From contig NZ_FNZZ01000002.1 in NCBI RefSeq assembly GCF_900109565.1, forward strand, positions 248,001 to 312,000: a stretch of 64,000 bases of DNA. Direction: 5' to 3'. The DNA is from Sphingomonas palmae (GTDB lineage: Bacteria; Pseudomonadota; Alphaproteobacteria; Sphingomonadales; Sphingomonadaceae). Below, one piece after another: positions 23,041 through 32,338 of the stretch. The notes beneath the pieces were generated by a model. It made no database searches. It was not told where the DNA came from and saw only the letters and a program-made list of their open reading frames with translations. Each line of letters starts with the position of its first letter. The first letter of the stretch is position 1. The translations under genes were made by a program, and so were the position numbers.

Positions 23041-24573
23041 TCAGTAGGCGCGACCCACCAGCACGCGCTCCACGCACGGTTCCCCAGTAAAGATGCACTG
23101 ACCTTCTGGATGCGTCTGCCCCATCGGCGCGTTGCGCAGCGTCAGCTTCAACGCCTTCAATCGCTCGACTACCTTGTCCAGCGCGTTACCGGTCGGGCGC
23201 GACCAGCGCACGTCGAGCCAGCCAGGCGTCTTGTTGCCGTCCGCGAAATGCGCCTCGACCTCAGCCCAGTCGTCGGCGGGCGTGATGTTCGCTTTCAACC
23301 GCGCGTCGGCCTCGTCGAACAGCGACTGCTGAATGTCGGCGAGCATCGCGCCCACGCCGGCGACGAACTCGTCCTTCGCCGTGCCGACGCTGTCGAGCTT
23401 GCCATCGGCACGGTACAGCCGGTCACGCCGGATCACCGACACGTTGCCCGCCGCCATGTCGCGCCCGCCGACCTCGATCACGATCGGCGCGCCCTTCTTC
23501 ACCCAGCCCCAACGCTTGTTGGTCGACTTGACCGCTTTCAGGTCGAGCAGGGCGCGGACCGGCTCGCCGAGCGCGCTCTCACGTCCCAGCGCCTGTTGCA
23601 GCGTCTTGCAGTAATCGACCAGTGCGCCGTCGTCGTCGTTGTCGCGCAGCATCGGCACGATCACCACCTGCCACGGCGCGACGCGCGGCGGCACGCGAAG
23701 GCCGTCATCGTCGCCGTGCACCATGATCAGCCCGCCGATCATCCGCGTCGACACGCCCCAGCTCGTCGTGTTGGCGAGTTCGAGCTGCCCTTCGGCATTC
23801 TGGAACCGGATGTTCTGCGCGCTGGCGAAGTTGGTGCCGAGGAAGTGCGACGTGCCCGCCTGCAGCGCCTTGCCGTCCTGCATCATCGCCTCGATCGAGT
23901 AGGTCGCGACGGCACCGGGGAAACGCTCGTTCTCCGGCTTCTCGCCCGCGATCACCGGCAGCGCGACTGCGTTCTCGGCGAAGTCGCGGTAGACCTCGAG
24001 CATCTTGAGCGTCTCGTCACGTGCCTCTTCAGCCGAAGCATGCGCAGTATGCCCCTCCTGCCACAGGAACTCTGCCGTGCGCAGGAACATGCGCGTGCGC
24101 ATCTCCCAGCGCACCACGTTCGCCCACTGATTGATCAAAACCGGCAGGTCGCGCCACGATTGCACCCAGCGCGAGAAGGCCGCGCCGATCACCGTCTCGC
24201 TGGTCGGGCGCACCACCAGCGGCTCTTCCAGCTTTGCGGCGGGATCGGGCACCAGCCCGCCCTTGCCGTCCGCGACCAGCCGGTGGTGCGTGACGACCGC
24301 CATCTCCTTGGCAAAGCCCTCGACGTGCTCGGCTTCCTTTTCGAAGTAGGAGAGCGGGATGAACAGCGGAAAATAGCAATTCTCGTGCCCCGTCGCCTTG
24401 ATCGCGTCGTCGAGCAGCCGCTGCATCCGCTCCCAGATGCCGTAACCCCACGGGCGGATCACCATGCACCCGCGCACGCCGCTCTCCTCGGCGAGGTCGG
24501 CCTCGCTGATGACGGTCTGGTACCATTGGGCGAAATCACCCTCGCGGGTGACGGAAAGCGCGTGCTTGATCAT
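23041..24573 (-). CDS. proS: Prolyl-tRNA synthetase, archaeal/eukaryotic-type (class 3)
   Basis: A 510-residue ProRS that charges tRNA-Pro. The N-terminus (ALSVTREGDFAQWYQTVISE), WERMQRLLDDAIKATGHENC and the motif-2/3 regions (VVRPTSETVIGAAFSRW, GVSTRMIGGLIMVHGDD) belong to the archaeal/eukaryotic-like type, and the C-terminus ends in Tyr as usual for that type. It lacks the insertion domain of the E. coli type. Many alphaproteobacteria instead have the shorter ProS. Whether a second ProS exists cannot be told here. It lies upstream of rnr in the same direction, and the leader has only a weak ribosome site. Confidence 0.93.
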   Translation of the reverse strand: MIKHALSVTREGDFAQWYQTVISEADLAEESGVRGCMVIRPWGYGIWERMQRLLDDAIKATGHENCYFPLFIPLSYFEKEAEHVEGFAKEMAVVTHHRLVADGKGGLVPDPAAKLEEPLVVRPTSETVIGAAFSRWVQSWRDLPVLINQWANVVRWEMRTRMFLRTAEFLWQEGHTAHASAEEARDETLKMLEVYRDFAENAVALPVIAGEKPENERFPGAVATYSIEAMMQDGKALQAGTSHFLGTNFASAQNIRFQNAEGQLELANTTSWGVSTRMIGGLIMVHGDDDGLRVPPRVAPWQVVIVPMLRDNDDDGALVDYCKTLQQALGRESALGEPVRALLDLKAVKSTNKRWGWVKKGAPIVIEVGGRDMAAGNVSVIRRDRLYRADGKLDSVGTAKDEFVAGVGAMLADIQQSLFDEADARLKANITPADDWAEVEAHFADGNKTPGWLDVRWSRPTGNALDKVVERLKALKLTLRNAPMGQTHPEGQCIFTGEPCVERVLVGRAY

Positions 24574-24628
24574 GACGCGCCCGCGATAGCCGCGACCGCC
24601 CGCGTGATGGAAGCAAAACGTTGACGCG

Positions 24629-25558
24629 TCAGCGCGTCTCGTACGGCTTGATCCCCGCGCCGAGCCGGTTCTGCCCGATCGCCAGCCGATCGCCGCTCGC
24701 GTTGGCGACGAAGGAGGGCTGCTTGTCCTGTCCCGGCGCCAGCGAGGCGGTATTGCCCTCCACCTGCAGCCCCGCGGAGGAGAAATTGTGCGCTTCCGCC
24801 GCGACGACGATCATGCCCGACCAATTCTCCTTGTGCGTGCCTTGCACGAACACGTTGTCGGCGATGCGCCCGGTCCCACCCTCGGGCAGGTCGATCATGT
24901 AATTGGTCTTGCGGCCAGCCGTGTCGTCGAAGCTGTTGTTGGTGATCGACACGCGCGGCGCGCGGATCTTCACGTAATGCCCGCCGCGCCCGCGCTCGAA
25001 GCGCGAGTTGGTGATCGTCACGCTGCCGTGCGTGCCGAGATAGACCGAGTGCGCGCAATCGGGCGTCTCGTCGCACTGGCCCAGCCCCGCGAAGGTCGAA
25101 TGATCGATGCGGATCCGCGTCGGCTGGTCGGTCGCGCCCAGGATGCCTTCCTGGCTGTCGAGGAACATGGAGTTGGTGACGGTCAGATCGCCCAGCTCGA
25201 TGCGGATGCCCGCGCCATTGCCGTCGTCGACGCGCATGTTGCGGAACACGATGCCGTCGACCGCCGAGCCCTCGCCCCGCAGCACCAGCGCCGCCTTGCC
25301 CTCGCACGTCGTCCCGTCGAAGATCACCGCACCCGCCCGCGCAGCCTTGAACGTGATGTGCCCGGCCTGCTGCACCGCGCATTCGCGATAGGTACCCGGC
25401 GCGATCACCACGGTCGCATCCTGCCCGCGCACCGCCATCAATGCCTCGTCGAGCGTGCCGAACGACTGCCCGCTCTCCTGAATCGTGAACGGTCCGCTCC
25501 CCTGCGCCGCGGCGGGGGCGCTCAGCGCGAGAGCTAGGAAAGGCAGGAACTTGCGCAT
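24629..25558 (-). CDS. Exported right-handed parallel beta-helix protein
   Basis: A 309-residue exported protein. A Sec signal peptide (MRKFLPFLALALSAPAAAQG) precedes repeated beta-helix rungs with TVTNSMF, ITNSRFERG and ITNNSFDDT-type turns, typical of pectate-lyase-like folds. A Cys pair (CDETPDCAH) may form a disulfide. Such proteins bind or cleave polysaccharides, but catalytic residues of a lyase are not obvious. The ATG at 25558 has AAGGAG 6 bases upstream, so a longer start is rejected. It is divergent from the aldehyde dehydrogenase gene. Confidence 0.8.
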   Translation of the reverse strand: MRKFLPFLALALSAPAAAQGSGPFTIQESGQSFGTLDEALMAVRGQDATVVIAPGTYRECAVQQAGHITFKAARAGAVIFDGTTCEGKAALVLRGEGSAVDGIVFRNMRVDDGNGAGIRIELGDLTVTNSMFLDSQEGILGATDQPTRIRIDHSTFAGLGQCDETPDCAHSVYLGTHGSVTITNSRFERGRGGHYVKIRAPRVSITNNSFDDTAGRKTNYMIDLPEGGTGRIADNVFVQGTHKENWSGMIVVAAEAHNFSSAGLQVEGNTASLAPGQDKQPSFVANASGDRLAIGQNRLGAGIKPYETR

Positions 25559-25595
25559 GGACGACTCCTTCGTGTGCCGCCGGCCTTGCACGCGC

Positions 25596-25617
25596 GCGGG
25601 TGAACGAGACCACCCGC
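25596..25617. promoter_or_regulatory. Dyad in the divergent promoter between the beta-helix and ALDH genes
   Basis: GCGGGTG (25596-25602) and CACCCGC (25611-25617) form a 7-bp dyad with an 8-base spacer, 38 bases upstream of the beta-helix start. It may be an operator or a leader hairpin. The remaining bases of the 231-base region show nothing else clear. Confidence 0.25.
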
Positions 25618-25789
25618 AAAGAGGGTTAATGCCGCCCTCGCCCGCGCCCGCTGCTTAAGCGGCTGCCGAACCGTGCCAGGGCGGCACGCCGCGGCGCTGA
25701 CGCCGCCCGTCACGTTTCGCCTTGCAACCGGTCGGAGCGCGCGCCATCACCCATGCCAATCCGAACGGAAAACAGCGGTGGAGAGCGCG

Positions 25790-27214
25790 ATGCAGAGCTA
25801 CCTCAAGCATTACATCAACGGCGAATGGGTCGACAGCGATGGTGGCCGCACCTATCAGGTGATCAATCCCGCGACCGAGCAGCCCTGCACCGAGATCACG
25901 CTCGGCACTCCCGCCGACGTCGACCGCGCGGTAGCGGCGGCGCGCGCTGCGTTCGAGACCTGGTCGCAGACGAGCGTCGACGAGCGCAAGGCGGTGCTCA
26001 CCCGCATCATTGCCGAGTACAAGACGCGCATTCCCGATCTCGCCCGCGCGATGGCGCAGGAGATGGGTGCGCCGATCGGTCTCGCAATGGCCGCGCAGGC
26101 GCCGACCGGGCTCGGCCACTTCGCCGCGACGCTAAAGGCGCTCGACAGCTTCTCGTTTGAGGAGACGATCGGCAAGGCGCGTGTCGTCCACGAACCGCTC
26201 GGTGTTGTCGCGATGATCACGCCGTGGAACTGGCCGCTCAACCAGATCTGCGCCAAGGTCGCGCCCGCGCTCGCCGCCGGCGACACGATGATCCTGAAAC
26301 CGAGCGAGGAGGCGCCGGGCTGCGCCGTCATCCTCGCCGAGATCATGCACGCGGCAGGCGTCCCCGCGGGCGTGTTCAACCTCGTCAACGGCGACGGAGC
26401 CGGCGTCGGCGCGGCGCTCAGCGCGCACCGCGGCGTCGACATGATCAGCTTCACCGGATCGACCCGCGCCGGCATCGCGGTCGCGCAGGCGGCAGCGGCA
26501 ACGGTCAAGCGCGTGCATCAGGAACTGGGCGGAAAGGCCGCGAACCTGGTGCTGGAGGGCGCAGACCTCGGCAAGGTACTGCCGCCCACGGTGGCGGGCG
26601 TGCTCGCCAATTCGGGGCAGAGCTGCATCGCCCCCACCCGCCTGCTCGTGCACAAGAGCCAGGTCGAGCAGGCGACCGCTATCGTGAAGTCGATGATGGA
26701 GCAGACCCAAGTCGGCAACCCGATGGACGAGGGCCAGCATATCGGCCCGGTCGTCAACAAGGCGCAGTATGAGAAGATACAGGCGCTGATCCAGTCGGCG
26801 ATCGACGAGGGCGCGACGCTCGTCACCGGTGGCCCCGGCCGCCCCGACGGGCGCAACTCGGGCTTCTTCATTCAGCCGACTTTGTTCACCGACGTGACCC
26901 CCGACATGCGCATCGCGCAGGAAGAGACCTTCGGGCCCGTCGCCACGATCACCAGCTACGACGGGATCGACGAGGGCGTGCGGATCGCGAACGATACCGA
27001 ATATGGCCTGTCGGCGACGATCTCGGGCGATCCGGCAGAGGCGGCGAAGGTCGCGGGTCGCCTGCGCGCCGGTCTGGTCACCATCAACAGCTGGTCGCCC
27101 GACATTGCCGCGCCCTTTGGCGGCTACAAGCAGTCGGGCAACGGGCGCGAGAACGGAAAATACGGCCTCGCCGACTTCATGGAAGTGAAGACGATCACCG
27201 GCGCGCCCGCCTGA
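25790..27214 (+). CDS. NAD(P)-dependent aldehyde dehydrogenase
   Basis: A 474-residue aldehyde dehydrogenase. The motifs are clear: ITPWNWPLNQI near 137, FTGSTRAG around 220, ELGGK with Glu245, and GQSCIAPTR with the nucleophile Cys279, and the C-terminal PFGGYKQSGNGREN. It oxidises an aldehyde to the acid with NAD(P)+; substrate unknown. The ATG at 25790 follows GGAGAG; a 39-residue upstream extension is rejected. It precedes the outer-membrane barrel gene by 69 bases. Confidence 0.9.
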   Translation: MQSYLKHYINGEWVDSDGGRTYQVINPATEQPCTEITLGTPADVDRAVAAARAAFETWSQTSVDERKAVLTRIIAEYKTRIPDLARAMAQEMGAPIGLAMAAQAPTGLGHFAATLKALDSFSFEETIGKARVVHEPLGVVAMITPWNWPLNQICAKVAPALAAGDTMILKPSEEAPGCAVILAEIMHAAGVPAGVFNLVNGDGAGVGAALSAHRGVDMISFTGSTRAGIAVAQAAAATVKRVHQELGGKAANLVLEGADLGKVLPPTVAGVLANSGQSCIAPTRLLVHKSQVEQATAIVKSMMEQTQVGNPMDEGQHIGPVVNKAQYEKIQALIQSAIDEGATLVTGGPGRPDGRNSGFFIQPTLFTDVTPDMRIAQEETFGPVATITSYDGIDEGVRIANDTEYGLSATISGDPAEAAKVAGRLRAGLVTINSWSPDIAAPFGGYKQSGNGRENGKYGLADFMEVKTITGAPA

Positions 27215-27283
27215 CCTTTGGGCTGGCGCGGGGTTGCGCGCGACCCCGCGCCCGTCGCATTGGCGCCCCGCAAAGGGGTGATC

Positions 27284-28498
27284 ATGCAGCGTTATCTTTT
27301 ATCCGCGCTCGCCACGTCGCTGGCGGTCGCGGGCAGCGCCGCCGCGCAGACGGTGACGCTCGAATCGCTCGCGGAGGCGCGGCTGCGCTACGAGGGCGTC
27401 GAGCAGGATGGCCTGCCGCGCCGCTCCGACGCGGTCACGCTGCGCGCGCGCGCCGGCGTCGAGGCGCGCTACGATCGCCTCTCCGCGCTGATTGAGAGCG
27501 AGGGCACGCTCGCGATCGGCACGGCCTATTTCGACGGTTTGGAGGGCGACACCGGGCGACCGACGATCGCCGATCCGCAGAACATCGAGCTGAACCGCGC
27601 GCAGCTCTCCTACGCCGTACCCGACCGCATCACGGTTACTGCGGGTCGCCAGTACCTTGCGCTCCTTGACCAGCGCTTCGTCGGCGCGGCGAAGTTCCGG
27701 CAGAACGCGCAGACCTTCGATGCCGCGCGCGTGCAGGCAACGCTCGCGCCCAAGCTGACGCTCGATCTCAGCTACGTTTGGAACGTACGCCCGATCAACG
27801 GCATCGACGGACGCGGCGCGCGACCGCGCTCGATCGGTGGCGACAGCGTGTTCGCGCTGCTCGGCTATGCCTCGCCGGTCGGCATGCTGACCGGCTTCGC
27901 CTATCTGATCGACGCCGAAGAGGCCGCGTACCAAGGCTATCGCCTGTCGAGCCAGACCTACGGCATGCGGCTGGCGGGCAAGCGCGCGCTCGGCGGCGGC
28001 TACGCGGTCGACTACGCGCTCAGCTACGCGCATCAGAGCAACTACGCGCGCAACCCGAACGACTATGCCGCCGATTACTGGCTCGCCGAGGCGAAGCTGT
28101 CGCGCAAGGCGGTGGTCGCGACACTCGGCTACGAGGTGCTCGGCGCCGACGACGGGCGCGCGCTGACCAGCGTGCAGACGCCGTACGGATCGGTGTTCGG
28201 GTTCCAGGGCTGGGCCGACAAGTTCACGACGACGCCCGCGGACGGCGTGCGCGACCTCTACGCCGGGCTGGGTGCGCGCTGGGCGACGCTCGGGCGCGTG
28301 CGCAACGTCGAATTATCCGCCTTCGCGCACCATTACGACAGCGACCGGCTGGTGCGCAGCTACGGCGACGAGATCAACCTGCTCGCCAGCGCAGAGGTAG
28401 GCGGGGTGACGTGGTCGGCACGCTACGCCGATTATTTCGCCGACCGCTTCGCAACCGACACGCGAAAGGTCTGGCTGACCGCGGAATGGGCCCTATGA
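27284..28498 (+). CDS. Outer-membrane beta-barrel protein (alginate-export/porin-like)
   Basis: A 404-residue outer-membrane protein. A signal peptide (MQRYLLSALATSLAVAGSAAA) precedes alternating amphipathic strands, including LTLDLSYVWNVRP, MRLAGKRALGGGY and SARYADYFADRFATD, and a C-terminal aromatic-ended strand VWLTAEWAL. The pattern resembles alginate-export-type barrels, which occur widely as general porins. The ATG at 27284 has AAAGGGG upstream. It lies after the aldehyde dehydrogenase and is convergent with the TetR gene. Transported substrate unknown. Confidence 0.78.
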   Translation: MQRYLLSALATSLAVAGSAAAQTVTLESLAEARLRYEGVEQDGLPRRSDAVTLRARAGVEARYDRLSALIESEGTLAIGTAYFDGLEGDTGRPTIADPQNIELNRAQLSYAVPDRITVTAGRQYLALLDQRFVGAAKFRQNAQTFDAARVQATLAPKLTLDLSYVWNVRPINGIDGRGARPRSIGGDSVFALLGYASPVGMLTGFAYLIDAEEAAYQGYRLSSQTYGMRLAGKRALGGGYAVDYALSYAHQSNYARNPNDYAADYWLAEAKLSRKAVVATLGYEVLGADDGRALTSVQTPYGSVFGFQGWADKFTTTPADGVRDLYAGLGARWATLGRVRNVELSAFAHHYDSDRLVRSYGDEINLLASAEVGGVTWSARYADYFADRFATDTRKVWLTAEWAL

Positions 28499-28517
28499 CA
28501 CGTTACTCGCTGACGCA

Positions 28518-29213
28518 TCACGCGTTGCCGCACGCGCGCAGCAGCACCCCGCCGAGCACCGTGTCGGCGACCTGATCGGCGTAGCGGCGGCTCAATTCCT
28601 CGTCGATCTCGCCAACGCCGAACGACCAGCAGAGCGAGTGGCGCGCGCTGAACAGATGCTCGCACGCGCCGAACAGCGTAAAGTAGAACAGCATCGGATC
28701 GACGCGGCGGAACGCGCCTTCCGCCACGCCTTGCGCCAGGATCGCGGCGTGCGCGGCGGCGATCGGCGTCGTGAACCGTTCGGCCAGGAAGCGCGCGCTC
28801 TCTGAATCGCTGTCCGCGGTCATCGCCGCCACTAGCCGGCTGATATAGGGATAGCGCCAGTAGACGCGGATCACGCCGTGAACGTGCAGCCGCAGCTTCT
28901 CCGCCGCGCTGCGGTCGGACGCGATAAGCGCGTCGAGATGCGGAAAGACGCCGCCCGCGTCGCGCTCCAGCAACGCGCGGAACAGCCCCGGCTTGCCGCC
29001 GAAGCGGTAGTGGATCAACGCGGAGTTGAGGCCGGATCGTTCGGCGATGTCGGCGAAGGTGATGTGGACCGAGTTGCGCTCGATCATCAGCGCGCTGGCA
29101 GCGTCGAGCAGCTGGTCGGCCGAGTTGCGCCGCCGTGCCGCCCGCGCGCCCGGAGCGGACGACGGCGATCGTTCGCGCGACGGCTCACCCGCCGCCCCCC
29201 GATGGATGGGCAT
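28518..29213 (-). CDS. TetR/AcrR family transcriptional regulator
   Basis: A 231-residue regulator. The N-terminal HTH (about 33-78) includes QLLDAASALMIERNS, ITFADIAERSGLNSALIHYRFGGK and FRALLERD, the usual TetR pattern. The C-terminal ligand domain is helical and begins around residue 90. The Arg/Ser-rich first 30 residues are probably disordered. It lies downstream of mmsB in the same direction, at the end of the valine operon, and may regulate it or an unlinked target. The start is the only ATG at the beginning of the frame. Confidence 0.88.
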   Translation of the reverse strand: MPIHRGAAGEPSRERSPSSAPGARAARRRNSADQLLDAASALMIERNSVHITFADIAERSGLNSALIHYRFGGKPGLFRALLERDAGGVFPHLDALIASDRSAAEKLRLHVHGVIRVYWRYPYISRLVAAMTADSDSESARFLAERFTTPIAAAHAAILAQGVAEGAFRRVDPMLFYFTLFGACEHLFSARHSLCWSFGVGEIDEELSRRYADQVADTVLGGVLLRACGNA

Positions 29214-29322
29214 CCCCTGTACTCGCCCTTACTGTCGGTGCCGTTGTGGCATCCTCTCCGCCGACGAGGATAGCGCGTTTCGCGCGCCGCGCAACGAGGA
29301 TTATGCCCGATCCGGGCGTGCC

Positions 29323-30216
29323 TCAGTCAGCGGTCGCACCCGCCCCGAATGTCTTGATGATGCCGGAAAAGTCGGTCGCGCCCTCGCCCGCGTCCGCGAA
29401 CGCCTCGTACAGCTCCTTCGCACGCGTTCCCATCGGCACGTCCGCGCCCGCGTCCGCCGCAGCCGCCATCGCGAGCCGCAGGTCCTTGAGCATCAGCGCG
29501 GTCGCGAACCCGCCCTGATAGCCGCGATCGGCCGGGCTCTCGGGCCCGACACCCGGCACCGGGCAGTAGGAGGTCATCGACCAGCTCTGCGCGGTGGACA
29601 CGCTGCCGACGTCGTAGAACGCCTGCGGGTCGAGCCCGAGCTTCTCAGCCAGCGCGAACGCCTCGCACGTCGCGATCATGGTGGAGGCGAGGACGAGGTT
29701 GTTGCACATCTTCACCGCCTGCCCCGCGCCGCTCGCGCCGACGTGAAACACCGATTTCGCCATCGCGTCGAGAAACGGCTTGGCCTCGGCGACGGCCTCG
29801 TTGCTGCCGCCGACCATGAAGGTCAGCGTCCCCGCATTCGCCGCCGCGATCCCGCCTGACACTGGCGCATCGACCGCTAGCAACCCGCGCGCGGTCGCCG
29901 CCTCCGCCACCCGCCGCGCGGTCGCGACGTCGATCGTCGACGAATCGATCAGCACTGCCGAGGGCGGCGCGGCATCGAACACGCTGTCGCGGTAGACCTG
30001 CTCGACGTGCGTGCCCGCGGGCAGCATCGTGATGATCGCCTCGGCACCTTCCGCCGCCTCGCGCGCGGACGCGACCGGCAGACACCCCGCCGCCTTCGCC
30101 TTGTCGAGCGCCTCGGCTGACAGGTCAAACGCGCGCACGTCGTGCCCCGCCTTCGCCAGGTTCGCGGCCATCCCGCCGCCCATGTTGCCCAGCCCGATGA
30201 AACCGACGCGTGCCAT
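29323..30216 (-). CDS. mmsB: 3-hydroxyisobutyrate dehydrogenase
   Basis: A 297-residue NAD-dependent dehydrogenase converting 3-hydroxyisobutyrate to methylmalonate semialdehyde in valine breakdown. Visible are the Rossmann motif VGFIGLGNMGGGMAANLAK, the DAPVSGG substrate segment, and GQAVKMCNN with the catalytic Lys. Length is normal. The start overlaps the stop of the upstream small membrane gene by one base (TAATG). It is the last enzyme-coding gene of the operon and lies next to TetR. Confidence 0.93.
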   Translation of the reverse strand: MARVGFIGLGNMGGGMAANLAKAGHDVRAFDLSAEALDKAKAAGCLPVASAREAAEGAEAIITMLPAGTHVEQVYRDSVFDAAPPSAVLIDSSTIDVATARRVAEAATARGLLAVDAPVSGGIAAANAGTLTFMVGGSNEAVAEAKPFLDAMAKSVFHVGASGAGQAVKMCNNLVLASTMIATCEAFALAEKLGLDPQAFYDVGSVSTAQSWSMTSYCPVPGVGPESPADRGYQGGFATALMLKDLRLAMAAAADAGADVPMGTRAKELYEAFADAGEGATDFSGIIKTFGAGATAD

Positions 30217-30479
30217 TAGCTTATCCTCTCCACATTCATTCGCCGCAGCCAGCCGCCGAACGCGCCGAGCGCGGCGATCCCACTACCGACCGCGAAACAC
30301 ATGCCGCCGACGATCAGGATCGTCGGCCCACCAGCGAAAAATCCCGCCATCGCCAGTGCACCCAGCAAACCCGGCAGCAGCCCGATCGCGCCGCCGATCA
30401 CCAGCGGGTGCAGCCGCGTCCATCGCCCCAGCGCCGCGCCCACGAGTGCGAGCGGCAGCGCGAGGGCGATCAGTTCCAC
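30216..30479 (-). CDS. Small membrane protein inside the valine operon (87 aa)
   Basis: An 87-residue hydrophobic protein starting at GTG 30479, with two or three membrane helices: MELIALALPLALVGAALG, VIGGAIGLLPGLLGALAMAGF and ILIVGGMCFAVGSGIAALG. It ends with WLRRMNVERIS. The start is one base after the enoyl-CoA hydratase stop, and the stop overlaps mmsB, so it is translated within the operon. No family recognised. It might be a small transporter or membrane anchor for the valine enzymes; no sequence motif decides this. Confidence 0.6.
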   Translation of the reverse strand: MELIALALPLALVGAALGRWTRLHPLVIGGAIGLLPGLLGALAMAGFFAGGPTILIVGGMCFAVGSGIAALGAFGGWLRRMNVERIS

Positions 30480-30480
30480 C

Positions 30481-31257
30481 TCACTTGCCCGACCAGTTTC
30501 CTGCGCGCTTCTCGACGAAGGCGCTCATGCCTTCCTTCTGATCGGCGGTGCCGAACAGGCCGTGGAACAGCCGCCGCTCGAACTGCACGCCCTGCGCCAG
30601 CCCCGTCTCGAACGCGGCGTTGACCATCTCCTTGTTGGCGATGACGGCGAGCGGCGCCATGCCCGCGATCGTCGCCGCGGTCTTCACCGCTTCCTCGACC
30701 AGCTCGGCGGCGGGGACGACGCGGCTGACGAGACCAGCGCGCTCGGCTTCCGCGGCGTCCATCATGCGCCCGGTCAGGCACATTTCCATCGCCTTCGCCT
30801 TGCCGACCGCGCGGGTAAGGCGCTGCGACCCGCCCATGCCGGGCGACACCGCCAGCTTGATCTCGGGCTGGCCGAACTTGGCCGTATCCGCCGCCAGGAT
30901 GAAGTCGCACATCATCGCGAGCTCGCACCCGCCGCCAAGCGCATAGCCCGCGACCGCGGCGATGATCGGCTTTCTGGTCTGCGTCAGCCGCTCGTACCCG
31001 CCGAAGAAATTGCCGCCGTACATGTCGGCGAAGCCCTGCGCCTGCATTTCCTTGATATCGGCGCCGGCGGCGAACGCTTTCTCGCTGCCGGTCAGCACCG
31101 CGCAACCCTGCGACGGGTCGGCATCGAACGCGGCGAAGGCGGCGAGCAGGTCGGCGAGCACCTGGCTGTTGAGCGCGTTCAGCGCCTGCGGACGGTTGAG
31201 CGTGACCAATGTCACGCGCCCGCGCTGCTCGACCAGGATGGTTTCGTACTCGGCCAT
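30481..31257 (-). CDS. Enoyl-CoA hydratase (methacrylyl-CoA hydration in valine degradation)
   Basis: A 258-residue crotonase-family enzyme. Typical segments are [30 protein letters not shown] (oxyanion hole), [17 protein letters not shown] and the glutamate-bearing [20 protein letters not shown]. In this operon it would hydrate methacrylyl-CoA to 3-hydroxyisobutyryl-CoA, though it may also act in beta-oxidation. The start at 31257 is 34 bases after the hydrolase stop. Length is typical for short enoyl-CoA hydratases. Confidence 0.9.
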   Translation of the reverse strand: MAEYETILVEQRGRVTLVTLNRPQALNALNSQVLADLLAAFAAFDADPSQGCAVLTGSEKAFAAGADIKEMQAQGFADMYGGNFFGGYERLTQTRKPIIAAVAGYALGGGCELAMMCDFILAADTAKFGQPEIKLAVSPGMGGSQRLTRAVGKAKAMEMCLTGRMMDAAEAERAGLVSRVVPAAELVEEAVKTAATIAGMAPLAVIANKEMVNAAFETGLAQGVQFERRLFHGLFGTADQKEGMSAFVEKRAGNWSGK

Positions 31258-31291
31258 GTCAGAATTCCCTCAAAACAGTCGAACAGCGCGA

Positions 31292-32338
31292 TCAGTCGTG
31301 CGGCGTCCACGCCTCGGCGTCAGGCAGCGGCGCGAAGATCTGGTCGATCACGTGGTCGCTCACACCCTCGGGCGTCGCCGGGTCCCACTTGGGCGCGTTA
31401 TCCTTATCGACGATCACGGCGCGCACCCCTTCCAGGAAGTCGTGCCGCTGCACCACGCGGCTGCCGACCGCATATTCCTGCCGCATCTCATCGGCGAAGG
31501 TCGCCATGCCTGCGCCGTCCTTCAGCAACTTGAGCGATACCTTCATCGTCTGCGGCGACTTGGTGCGAAGCGTGGCGAGCGTCGTCTGCGCGAAGTCGGA
31601 CGAGTCCGCTTCCAGCGCGGCGAATACCTCCTCCAGCCGGTCGGACGCGAACAGCCGGTCGATCGCGTCGCGCTGGGCGAGAATGCGAGCCTCGGGCGCG
31701 TCGGTCGCCAGCTCATCGAGCACCGCCTGCGGCCCGTCCGAGATCCGTGCCTTCGCTTCATCCAGCGCACTTGCCGGCAGATAATGCGTCGCGAGGCCGA
31801 GCGCACGGCATTCCGCACCATCGAGCCGGTGCCCGGTCAGCGCGAGATACTGCCCGATCCGCCCCGGCAGCCGCGACAGATACCAGCCGCCGCCCACGTC
31901 GGGGAACAACCCGATCCCCGTCTCCGGCATGGCGAGCCGCGTGTTCTCGGTCGCGACACGGTATCGGCACGGCTGCGAGATGCCGACGCCGCCGCCCATC
32001 GTGATCCCGTCCATGAACGCGACCACGTCCTTGGCATAGGTGAACAGCCGGTGGTTCATGCGGTATTCGGTGAAGAAGAACTGTCGTGCCTCGATCCCAT
32101 CCTTCGCGCCGCTCTCGGCGAGCATGCGGATGTCGCCGCCCGCACAAAAACCCCTGCCCTCGGCATGGTCGATCGTGACGACGCGCACGTCCGCGTCGGT
32201 CCGCCACTCTTCCAGCGCGGCGAGCACGCCTTCACACATCGCGGTGTTGAGCGCGTGGATTGCCTTGGGCCGGTTCAGCCGGATGCGTCCGACCGCGCCC
32301 GCGGTCTCGACGATCAGGTCGTCGGTGACGTGCTCCAT
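31292..32338 (-). CDS. 3-hydroxyisobutyryl-CoA hydrolase
   Basis: A 348-residue HIBYL-CoA hydrolase, the longer member of the crotonase family. It releases 3-hydroxyisobutyrate from its CoA ester. Identifying motifs are GRGFCAGGDIR, FMDGITMGGGVG and FPDVGGGWYLSRLPG, followed by a C-terminal extension absent from plain hydratases. The ATG at 32338 overlaps the acyl-CoA dehydrogenase stop (TGATG), so a GTG one codon earlier was rejected. It sits between dehydrogenase and hydratase genes in the operon. Confidence 0.92.
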   Translation of the reverse strand: MEHVTDDLIVETAGAVGRIRLNRPKAIHALNTAMCEGVLAALEEWRTDADVRVVTIDHAEGRGFCAGGDIRMLAESGAKDGIEARQFFFTEYRMNHRLFTYAKDVVAFMDGITMGGGVGISQPCRYRVATENTRLAMPETGIGLFPDVGGGWYLSRLPGRIGQYLALTGHRLDGAECRALGLATHYLPASALDEAKARISDGPQAVLDELATDAPEARILAQRDAIDRLFASDRLEEVFAALEADSSDFAQTTLATLRTKSPQTMKVSLKLLKDGAGMATFADEMRQEYAVGSRVVQRHDFLEGVRAVIVDKDNAPKWDPATPEGVSDHVIDQIFAPLPDAEAWTPHD

